From: Lentisphaeria bacterium UBA1784 | GTDB taxonomy: Bacteria; Verrucomicrobiota; Lentisphaeria; Victivallales; Victivallaceae | NCBI GenBank assembly: GCA_002315455.1 | Contig: DCGG01000095.1 | Location: 1-6,474 of the forward strand | Direction of reading: 5' to 3' | Length of the DNA: 6,474 nucleotides | Shown here: piece after piece, positions 1-5,194 of the stretch | How the letters are laid out: each line of letters begins with the position of its first letter | Position numbering within the stretch: position 1 is the first letter of the stretch | Translations under genes and position numbers: made by a program | The notes under the pieces: generated by a model | Told to the model about the DNA's origin: nothing | Databases searched by the model: none | What the model saw: only the letters and a program-made list of their open reading frames with translations

Positions 1-45
1 GTGCGCGGTCAGGAAGTTTGCAGACCGGCGTGCGGGCATTGGCAT
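1..45 (-). CDS. possible start of a further leftward gene (partial, uncertain)
   Basis: On the minus strand the stop of the thioredoxin-like gene and an ATG share one base (TAATG), an arrangement typical of translationally coupled genes. The frame from this ATG stays open for 15 codons to the window edge, beginning MPMPARRSANF. A second in-frame ATG lies two codons on. There is no clear Shine-Dalgarno sequence in the end of the upstream gene, and 15 codons are too few to assign a family. The stretch could equally be non-coding 3' sequence. Confidence 0.2.
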   Translation of the reverse strand, partial: MPMPARRSANFLTAH

Positions 46-353
46 TACTTGAGGGCGTCCAGCAATTTTGTCTTGGTCTGCACTCCGGAAAACTCCGCCG
101 TCAATTTCCCGTCCCTGAAGCAGAAGAAGGCGGGGACCGTGGACACTTCGTACTTTGTTGCCAATTCCTGCGCATCGTCCACGTCGATCCGGGCGATGAC
201 CGCATCTGCCGGCGCGGCGGCGGCGGCCTGCTCCACCACCGCTTCCATGATTTTGCAATAACTGCACCAGCCGGCCCGGAACTCCACCATAACACGGCCC
301 TTGGCGATGGTCTTCCCGAACTCCTCCGCTTTGATGTCCCTGATAACCGCCAT
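45..353 (-). CDS. thioredoxin-like protein with CSYC active site
   Basis: A 102-residue single-domain thioredoxin-fold protein, presumably a cytoplasmic thiol-disulfide oxidoreductase. The redox motif is W29-C30-S31-Y32-C33, followed by the DVDD strand near residues 57-60 and the TVP cis-proline loop (P74). The usual F-x-x-G-K-L segment lies near 78-84. There is no signal peptide or membrane segment. The length matches classical thioredoxins (about 105 aa). The start at 353 was chosen because a strong AAGGAGGTG ribosome binding site lies just upstream and the thioredoxin homology begins there; the same frame stays open further upstream but that part has no thioredoxin character. The oddity is SY in place of the canonical GP dipeptide, which in this family alters redox potential and partner choice, so I would not call it TrxA. 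It is divergent from ilvN and has its own candidate promoter. Confidence 0.9.
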   Translation of the reverse strand: MAVIRDIKAEEFGKTIAKGRVMVEFRAGWCSYCKIMEAVVEQAAAAAPADAVIARIDVDDAQELATKYEVSTVPAFFCFRDGKLTAEFSGVQTKTKLLDALK

Positions 354-374
354 ACGCACCTCCTTTTTCTGCGG

Positions 375-395
375 TCCGGCGGAACGGCCGCCGGA
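375..395 (-). other. GC-rich hairpin in the leader of the CSYC thioredoxin mRNA
   Basis: A perfect 8-bp inverted repeat (TCCGGCGG / CCGCCGGA) is separated by a 5-nt loop. It falls between the candidate leftward promoter and the ribosome binding site, about 22 nt from the start codon. There is no T-tract on either side in either direction, so it is not an intrinsic terminator. It may stabilise the mRNA or affect translation; that role is inference. Confidence 0.5.
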
Positions 396-427
396 AGCTT
401 CACCCTCAGCCCTTTCTTCCCTTATCC

Positions 428-455
428 AATATAACCGGAACGCAGGAAAAATCAA
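428..455 (-). promoter_or_regulatory. candidate sigma-70-type promoter for the CSYC thioredoxin gene
   Basis: Read on the minus strand, TTGATT (450-455) is followed after 16 nt by TATATT (428-433), a 5/6 match to the -10 consensus. Transcription would begin near 421 and give a leader of roughly 68 nt containing the hairpin at 375-395. It was found by eye and is untested. Confidence 0.5.
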
Positions 456-520
456 GAGGGCCGTCCTCCGCGTCTCCATCGCTTCTCCGGAGAAAAAACG
501 GTCAAAATTCACGAATCCAC

Positions 521-549
521 TTGAAAAATCGGTCCGGCAACGCAATATT
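521..549 (+). promoter_or_regulatory. candidate sigma-70-type promoter for ilvN-aroB-dprA
   Basis: TTGAAA (521-526) and AATATT (544-549) are separated by 17 nt, placing a start site near 556 and a leader of about 33 nt before the ilvN ATG. A perfect 12-bp palindrome (483-494) lies upstream of the -35. The leader is too short for a classical branched-chain amino acid attenuator. Confidence 0.45.
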
Positions 550-588
550 AGAGGTAGAACGCAACCTGTTATTTTCTGGAGGTACATC

Positions 589-1110
589 ATGGCCGGTTCT
601 GAAAACACCCATACCCTCTCTTTTCTGGTGGAAAACCGCTTCGGCGTGCTGGAACGCATCGCCGCGCTCTTCAGTGGACGCGGATACAATATCTCCTCCC
701 TGACCGTCCACGCCACCGAGGACCCCCGCTACTCCCGGATGACCGTGGTCTCCGTGGGCGACGACTCCGTGGTGGATCAGGTAAACCGGCAGGCCCGGGA
801 ACTCTCCGACGTGGTCAAGGTGGAGAACCTCACCGGCAGTCAGTTCGTGGAGCGGGAGATCGCCCTCGTGAAGGTCAAGACCGGCAGCCGCGACACCCAG
901 TCCCAACTGATCCAGCTCGCGGATATCTTTCAGGGCCGGATCGTCTCCGCTTCCAGCAGCGAAATGGTGGTAGAAATCGCCGGACGCGCCGACCGCATCG
1001 ACAGTTTCATGGAGCTGGTCCGGGAATTCGGCATCGTTGACATGGCCCGCAGCGGCCGCGTCGCCATCGCCCGCTGCGTCAACGCCAGGAAGAACGACGT
1101 CCGGGCCTGA
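589..1110 (+). CDS. ilvN: acetolactate synthase regulatory (small) subunit
   Basis: A 173-residue IlvN/IlvH-type protein. In this family it binds the catalytic subunit (IlvB/IlvI), raises its activity and confers feedback inhibition by valine at the first common step of branched-chain amino acid synthesis. The N-terminal ACT domain spans about residues 8-81, with the hallmark VENRFGVLERIAALFSGRG segment, then YNISSLTV and TEDPRYSRMT. G19 and N34 align with E. coli IlvH G14 and N29, positions linked to valine sensitivity, so feedback control is probably intact. The C-terminal regulatory domain begins near FVEREIALVKV (86-96). The start at 589 has a GGAGG site 6 nt upstream; the longer open frame upstream is non-coding. 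No catalytic-subunit gene lies beside it: the neighbours are a divergent thioredoxin and aroB, 39 nt downstream and probably co-transcribed. Confidence 0.96.
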   Translation: MAGSENTHTLSFLVENRFGVLERIAALFSGRGYNISSLTVHATEDPRYSRMTVVSVGDDSVVDQVNRQARELSDVVKVENLTGSQFVEREIALVKVKTGSRDTQSQLIQLADIFQGRIVSASSSEMVVEIAGRADRIDSFMELVREFGIVDMARSGRVAIARCVNARKNDVRA

Positions 1111-1149
1111 TCCCGAGATGCGTTTCGACCTTTTCCTCCCGTGGAAACC

Positions 1150-2199
1150 ATGACCGTCAAGCTCGGCGACCGCTCCTATCCCATCGGGATCGGAGCAGAT
1201 GCCGTTCCGGAGGCGCTGAAATGCGCCGCCGGACGTCCCGTGCTCGCCGTTGCGGACGCGAAAGTGCTGGAATTCCACGGAGAACGCATCCATTCTCTGC
1301 TTCCCGCCGGGACCGGCATCGTTTCCCTCTCCGGCGGAGAAGCCGCCAAGGATCTGAACACCGTCCTCGCCATCTGCAGGGAAGCGGCGCGGCACAAACT
1401 GGACCGTTCCTGCGTCTTTCTCGCCTTCGGCGGCGGAGTGACGGGGGATCTGACCGGATTCGCCGCCGCCATCTACCTCCGCGGAGTGGATTTTATTCAG
1501 TGCCCCACCTCGCTTCTCGCCATGGTGGACTCCAGCGTGGGCGGCAAGACCGGCGCGGATCTGCCGGAAGGCAAGAACCTGGTGGGAGCCTTTCACCAGC
1601 CGCTGGCAGTGGGAATGGAGCCCGGTTTTCTGAAAACCCTGCCGCCGGAGGAGTTGAGCAACGGCCTCGCGGAAGCGGTCAAAACCGCCGCCATCCTGGA
1701 CGAGTCCTTCTTCCGCCGGCTGGAATCTCTGGGGGATGGGGTATTCACCGCAGGAGTCCCCTGCGAAGTCATCCGCCGCTGCTGTGAGTGCAAGGCCAGG
1801 ATCGTGGCCGCTGACGAAACGGAACAGGGCATCCGGGCCATCCTGAACTACGGACACACCATCGGGCACGCCGTGGAACGCCTCAGCCGTTATACTCTGC
1901 CCCACGGAGCGGCGGTAGCCATCGGCATGACCGCGGCGGCCCGCATCGCCCGGCACCGGGGCATGCTGACACAATGCGAATCGGATCGTCAGGAGAAACT
2001 CCTGCAAGCCTTCCGTTTGCCGGTCCGCATCCCGCAGGAATACTCCGCGTCCGCCATTCTGGACGCCATGGGGAACGACAAGAAAGCCAGGGGCGGCCGT
2101 CCCCGCTTCGTTCTGCTCCGGGGGTTGGGGTACGCTGAAGTCGTTTCCGACGTCTCCGATGAGGAGATCTTCCGCGCGATCGAGGAGGTGCGTTCATGA
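1150..2199 (+). CDS. aroB: 3-dehydroquinate synthase
   Basis: A 349-residue AroB, the NAD- and divalent-metal-dependent cytoplasmic enzyme that converts DAHP to 3-dehydroquinate in the shikimate pathway. The dinucleotide-binding glycine-rich GGGVTGDLTGF motif is near residues 94-104. It is followed by CPTSLLAMVDSSVGGKTG (118-135) and then the substrate region GKNLVGAFHQP. Metal ligands by family alignment are E175 (GLAEAVK), H236 (NYGHTIGH) and H252 (LPHGAAV); H240 is the adjacent active-site histidine. All are present and the length is normal. The start is uncertain: a GTG at 1141 is in frame and would add three residues, but neither codon has a good Shine-Dalgarno sequence. I prefer the ATG at 1150. 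The stop overlaps the dprA start by 4 nt, which points to translational coupling. Confidence 0.95.
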   Translation: MTVKLGDRSYPIGIGADAVPEALKCAAGRPVLAVADAKVLEFHGERIHSLLPAGTGIVSLSGGEAAKDLNTVLAICREAARHKLDRSCVFLAFGGGVTGDLTGFAAAIYLRGVDFIQCPTSLLAMVDSSVGGKTGADLPEGKNLVGAFHQPLAVGMEPGFLKTLPPEELSNGLAEAVKTAAILDESFFRRLESLGDGVFTAGVPCEVIRRCCECKARIVAADETEQGIRAILNYGHTIGHAVERLSRYTLPHGAAVAIGMTAAARIARHRGMLTQCESDRQEKLLQAFRLPVRIPQEYSASAILDAMGNDKKARGGRPRFVLLRGLGYAEVVSDVSDEEIFRAIEEVRS

Positions 2200-3293
2200 C
2201 CGACCGGGAAGGATGTATCGCCCTCAACATGGTCCAAGGGATCGGCTACGCCCGCTTTTCCGCGTTGGTGGAGGCTTTCGGGGCACCGGAGAAAGCGCTC
2301 TTCCGGAGCGCGGCGGAGTACCGGAGCGTCCCCGGGATCGGCTCCGCGCTCGCCGCAGAACTCGCCAGTTTTGACTACTCCGGGGAGGTGGAGTGCGAAC
2401 TGGAGATCGCCGACCGCGCCGGAGTCCAGATCCTGACCCTGTACGACAACGCCTATCCCGCAGTGCTGAAGGAACTTTACGATCCGCCGCTCTGCCTCTA
2501 CGTCCGGGGCCGACTTCCGGAGTTCCCGGACAACGCCGTGGCCATCGTCGGCTCCCGGCGGATCTCCTCCTACGGAGAACGCATGGGCCGCGCCCTTGCT
2601 TCGGATGCCGCCGCGGCCGGATTCACCGTGGTTTCCGGCCTCGCCTACGGTGTGGACACCGTCGCCCACACCGCCGTGGTAGATGCGGCAGGCACTACGG
2701 TAGCCGTCCTCGGTGGCGGCCTGAAACACATCCATCCCAAGGAGAACATCCCCCTCGCCCGCCGGATCATCGAGACCGGAGGTGCCGTCATCAGTGAATT
2801 TCCGTTGGATTTCCCGGTGAGCCGCACCAGTTTTCCCCGCCGGAACCGCATCGTCGCCGGTCTCTGCCGGGGCACCATCGTGGTGGAGGCCGGGACCGAA
2901 AGCGGCGCCCTCATCACCGCCCGTCTGGCCATGGAGAACGGCCGGGACGTCTTCGCCGTCCCCGGCCACGCCGACAATCCGCAGGCGCAGGGATGTCACA
3001 AACTCATCAAGGAGGGCGCGATGCTCATCGAGAGTTTCGACGACGTACTGAACGCCTTCGGTGCGGGATTGCTCCCGGGCATGGCTCCGGAAGGGATCCC
3101 GGACAGCAGCGACCAACTGGACGCAAACCTCAAGGCCGTCTATGACCTGATCGCCGCCGGAGAGTGCACTTTGGAGGAGATCCAGCAGGCACTGGGCATT
3201 GAGACCGGGGACCTGCTCTCCCGGCTGATGCATCTGGAACTGAAGTTCCTCGTGGAAAAGGGCGCCGACCGCCGCTACCGGCGGATTCGGTAG
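2196..3293 (+). CDS. dprA: DNA-processing protein DprA/Smf
   Basis: A 365-residue DprA. In transformable bacteria it binds incoming single-stranded DNA in the cytoplasm and loads RecA; the gene is also widespread in species not known to be competent. An N-terminal SAM/helix-hairpin-helix-like part (about 1-60) includes SVPGIG (44-49). The extended Rossmann-fold DprA domain runs from about 75 to 285. It carries Y87-P88, the V-G-S-R motif (118-121), SGLAYGVDTVAH (147-158), FPRRNRIVAGL (213-223), ESGALITAR (235-243) and VFAVPG (252-257). The C-terminal part (about 308-365) looks like the winged-helix (DML1-type) domain found in many DprA proteins. The start has GAGGAGGTG upstream and overlaps the aroB stop (ATGA). 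Its stop is 2 nt from the stop of the convergent permease. Confidence 0.95.
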   Translation: MTDREGCIALNMVQGIGYARFSALVEAFGAPEKALFRSAAEYRSVPGIGSALAAELASFDYSGEVECELEIADRAGVQILTLYDNAYPAVLKELYDPPLCLYVRGRLPEFPDNAVAIVGSRRISSYGERMGRALASDAAAAGFTVVSGLAYGVDTVAHTAVVDAAGTTVAVLGGGLKHIHPKENIPLARRIIETGGAVISEFPLDFPVSRTSFPRRNRIVAGLCRGTIVVEAGTESGALITARLAMENGRDVFAVPGHADNPQAQGCHKLIKEGAMLIESFDDVLNAFGAGLLPGMAPEGIPDSSDQLDANLKAVYDLIAAGECTLEEIQQALGIETGDLLSRLMHLELKFLVEKGADRRYRRIR

Positions 3294-3295
3294 GA

Positions 3296-4462
3296 TCACT
3301 CTTTCGGAGAGAGCATTCGGCGCAACCCCTCCCCCATGAAGTTGAAGCTCAACACCGCCCAGAAGAGTGCCAGTCCGGGGAAAAAGGTCAGGTGCCAGTA
3401 GTCCAGCGGATTGTCAAAAGCCTGCCGCAGAAGTCCGCCCCAGCTCGCCGTGGGCTGGCGTACGCCGAATCCCAGAAAACTCAGGCCGCTCTCCGCAAGG
3501 ATCGCCCCCGCCACCCCGAAGGTGAAACTGATGAGGATCGGTCCCGCAATGTTGGGCAGAAGATGGCGGAAGAGGATCCGTCCCGTCGGGATCCCGGAGA
3601 CGATACAACTCTCCACGTAGGGGAGACTGCGCTGTTTCAGGGTCTCGCCCCGCACCAGAAAGGCCAGTCCGATCCAGCCGGTGAGGGAGAGCACGCCGAT
3701 GACGATGAGGATGGACTGCTCGAAACGGCAATCCCCGAGAATGGACATGAGGATCAGAAGCAGAAGAAACGTGGGAAAACAAAGCAGTACCTCCACCAGA
3801 CGCATCACCGCCAGATCGAACCACCCCCGGAAGAATCCCGCAGCAAGCCCCACGCAGGTCCCTATGAAAAGCGCCGCAAGCGTGGAGAAGATCCCCACCG
3901 CCAGCGATACCCGGGCGCCGTAGATCATCCGGGCGGCCACGTCCCGACCGACGGTGTCCGTGCCGCACCAGTGTTCCCGGTCCGGCGGCCGGCAGGGGGG
4001 AGCGGCGATCTCGTTGGGCCCATAGGGAATGGGGGCAAAGAGAGCCGTTCCGCCGCTTTGGCGCACCATAGTGCGGTAATCGTTGCGGTCCAGCCGGGAG
4101 GAGACCGTGCAGAAGGGGACCGCAAGCCCGATGGCCAGCGCGGCGAGCAGATACCCTCTCCGGCGTTTCCGGCGGCGGCAGAGCCAGCCGGTCAACAGCG
4201 CGGGCAGGAGGAAGAGCGCGGCGTAGTTGAAGATCGTCTCCACCGCCGTCTCGGTGGTGTCCGGCGCAAAAAGATAACGCAGAAAGGGCGACGAGAGTTC
4301 GCCGGCTCCGTTCCAAAGCAGAAAGGGCCGTCCGTTGGCGAAGAAAGGCGCATAGAGCGCGGGCAGAAGCAGGCCGACCGCGCCCCAAAAGCCTGCCAGA
4401 GCCAAGCGGTCCCGGCGGAATTTCCGCCAGAGTCCGGCGGCCGGAGTTTCCTGTGATGCCAT
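3296..4462 (-). CDS. OppC/DppC-type ABC transporter permease with extended N-terminus
   Basis: A 388-residue inner-membrane permease of the peptide/nickel (OppC/DppC/YejE) type. It would form half of the channel of an importer whose ATPases and binding protein are not in the window. The C-terminal half is classic: DREHWCGTDTVGRDVAARMIYG (161-182), then hydrophobic segments near 185-210, 224-243, 249-271, 305-325 and 358-378. The EAA-like ATPase-coupling loop is at about 284-304 (ESCIVSG...RHLLPN), followed by ESGLSFLGFG and TASWGGLL. It is longer than typical DppC (about 300 aa). The extra N-terminal part holds further hydrophobic segments near 20-40, 76-95 and 103-120, separated by a strongly basic CRRRKRRR stretch (95-102). 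The start at 4462 was chosen for its GAGGGA site; the frame remains open to 4570. Substrate unknown. Confidence 0.92.
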   Translation of the reverse strand: MASQETPAAGLWRKFRRDRLALAGFWGAVGLLLPALYAPFFANGRPFLLWNGAGELSSPFLRYLFAPDTTETAVETIFNYAALFLLPALLTGWLCRRRKRRRGYLLAALAIGLAVPFCTVSSRLDRNDYRTMVRQSGGTALFAPIPYGPNEIAAPPCRPPDREHWCGTDTVGRDVAARMIYGARVSLAVGIFSTLAALFIGTCVGLAAGFFRGWFDLAVMRLVEVLLCFPTFLLLLILMSILGDCRFEQSILIVIGVLSLTGWIGLAFLVRGETLKQRSLPYVESCIVSGIPTGRILFRHLLPNIAGPILISFTFGVAGAILAESGLSFLGFGVRQPTASWGGLLRQAFDNPLDYWHLTFFPGLALFWAVLSFNFMGEGLRRMLSPKE

Positions 4463-4492
4463 ATTCCCTCGCAATTTCTGATGACCGGCTAT

Positions 4493-4521
4493 AAGATACA
4501 TCGGCATCGGGAATTTTTCCA
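4493..4521 (-). promoter_or_regulatory. candidate promoter for the OppC-type permease
   Basis: On the minus strand, TGGAAA (4516-4521) and TATCTT (4493-4498) are spaced by 17 nt, placing a start near 4486 and a short leader before the ATG at 4462. Both hexamers are only partial matches. It also lies inside the frame of a longer possible start for the permease, so support is weak. Confidence 0.3.
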
Positions 4522-4564
4522 CCCGCACCGCCATCATTTGGGAGGCGCCTTGCATCTGCGCCCC

Positions 4565-4592
4565 TTGCAAAATCCGCCGTCTGTGCTACATT
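4565..4592 (+). promoter_or_regulatory. candidate extended -10 promoter for the FTR-like/thioredoxin/DUF362 operon
   Basis: TTGCAA (4565-4570) is followed after 16 nt by TACATT (4587-4592), with a TG dinucleotide one base before the -10 (4584-4585), an extended -10 feature. Transcription would start near 4599, immediately before a 17-bp inverted repeat. It is the only convincing promoter seen for the three downstream genes, which are tightly spaced. Confidence 0.55.
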
Positions 4593-4599
4593 AGACTCT

Positions 4600-4616
4600 G
4601 GATACGGATCGTATCC
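4600..4616 (+). promoter_or_regulatory. 17-bp inverted repeat at the predicted transcription start (operator or leader hairpin)
   Basis: GGATACG and CGTATCC form a perfect 7-bp inverted repeat around a central GAT. It begins about 8 nt after the -10 hexamer and abuts the GGAAGGAG ribosome binding site (4617-4624). As DNA it is placed like a repressor operator over the start site. As RNA it would be a 5'-terminal hairpin next to the ribosome binding site. The sequence does not say which. Confidence 0.5.
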
Positions 4617-4634
4617 GGAAGGAGATGATTTCCC

Positions 4635-4862
4635 ATGGCTGAAGAAAACGTTCCGGCACTCCCGGAGAAAGTCCGGCTCAACGACAACGCCGCCGTCGTG
4701 GCAAAACTGCAGGCCGCGATGAAGCAGAACGGCGGATACTGTCCCTGCCGGCTCAAGCGGATTCCGGAAAACGTCTGCATCTGCAAGGAGTTCCGGGATC
4801 AGATCGCCGATCCGGATTTCGGGGGGTTCTGTCACTGTCACCTGTACTACAAGGAGAAATAA
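4635..4862 (+). CDS. ferredoxin:thioredoxin reductase-like catalytic (beta) protein
   Basis: A 75-residue protein with six cysteines in three C-x-C pairs: C36-P-C38, C48-I-C50 and C66-H-C68, in the order CPC-X9-CIC-X15-CHC. The catalytic subunit of plant/cyanobacterial FTR has CPC-X16-CPC-X8-CHC, in which four cysteines hold a [4Fe-4S] cluster and two form the redox disulfide next to it. The CPC and CHC ends match, so this is assigned to the FTR beta family, in the short stand-alone form without the variable alpha subunit. By analogy C38 and C68 would be the redox pair and the other four the cluster ligands (inference). Proposed role: reduce a disulfide with ferredoxin electrons; the thioredoxin gene starting 2 nt downstream is the obvious substrate. 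The start has a strong GGAAGGAG site. No signal peptide. Confidence 0.85.
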   Translation: MAEENVPALPEKVRLNDNAAVVAKLQAAMKQNGGYCPCRLKRIPENVCICKEFRDQIADPDFGGFCHCHLYYKEK

Positions 4863-4864
4863 TC

Positions 4865-5176
4865 ATGGAAGTCCTGCATCTTGATCAGGCATCCTTTGAG
4901 AAAGTCACGTCCCAGACCGCACAGCCCGTGCTGATTGACTTCTGGGCAGAATGGTGCGGTCCCTGCCAGATGATGGGGCCGGTGCTGGAGGAACTTGCCG
5001 CCGAACACCCCGATCTCATTGTGGGCAAGGTCAACGTGGACGACCAGCGGCAACTGGCCATTCAGATGGAGATCGACAGCATCCCCGCGCTCTTCTTCTA
5101 CCGCAACGGCAAACTGGAGAAGCGCCTCATCGGTTTCCGCAAAAAGCCGGACCTGATCGCCGCGCTTGGCCTCTGA
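4865..5176 (+). CDS. trxA: thioredoxin
   Basis: A 103-residue canonical thioredoxin, a cytoplasmic protein-disulfide reductant. The F-W-A-E-W-C-G-P-C active site has C31 and C34. The buried aspartate typical of thioredoxins is in the LIDFWA strand (D25), the VNVDD strand is at 56-60, and the cis-proline is P74 in SIPALFFY. The F-x-x-G-K-L-type hairpin (NGKLEKRLIG) follows at 81-90. Its AAGGAG ribosome binding site lies inside the last codons of the FTR-like gene, with 2 nt between the genes, so the two are almost certainly co-expressed. Unlike the gene at 45-353, this one keeps the standard CGPC motif. No flavin thioredoxin reductase gene is in the window. Confidence 0.96.
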   Translation: MEVLHLDQASFEKVTSQTAQPVLIDFWAEWCGPCQMMGPVLEELAAEHPDLIVGKVNVDDQRQLAIQMEIDSIPALFFYRNGKLEKRLIGFRKKPDLIAALGL

Positions 5177-5194
5177 TCTGCAGAGAAACGATCC

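Noticed and set aside
1..261. Rightward GTG-started frame at the left edge
   Set aside because: It lies antisense to the CSYC thioredoxin gene, and its translation is Ala/Ser/Thr-rich without motifs.
301..588. Upstream extension of the ilvN frame
   Set aside because: The extension crosses the start of the divergent thioredoxin gene and a promoter region. The GGAGG site and the family start both indicate 589.
556..588. Branched-chain amino acid leader-peptide attenuator before ilvN
   Set aside because: The predicted leader is about 33 nt, with no Leu/Val/Ile-rich short frame and no terminator hairpin.
502..2007. Long open frame on the minus strand (501 codons) across ilvN and aroB
   Set aside because: It is antisense to two genes with clear family motifs. 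Its translation is low-complexity (rich in G, D, H, A) with no recognisable motif, which is typical of antisense frames in GC-rich codon usage.
1989..3299. Long minus-strand open frame across dprA
   Set aside because: It is antisense to a gene with complete DprA motifs, and no ribosome binding site or family resemblance is seen.
3392..4456. Rightward open frame opposite the ABC permease
   Set aside because: The translation is highly charged and repetitive with no motif; the leftward frame is a clear OppC-type permease.
4463..4570. 36-residue N-terminal extension of the OppC-type permease
   Set aside because: The start at 4462 has a good ribosome binding site. The extension is repetitive (MQGAQMQGA), comes from a short near-repeat in the DNA and would use up the intergenic promoter region.
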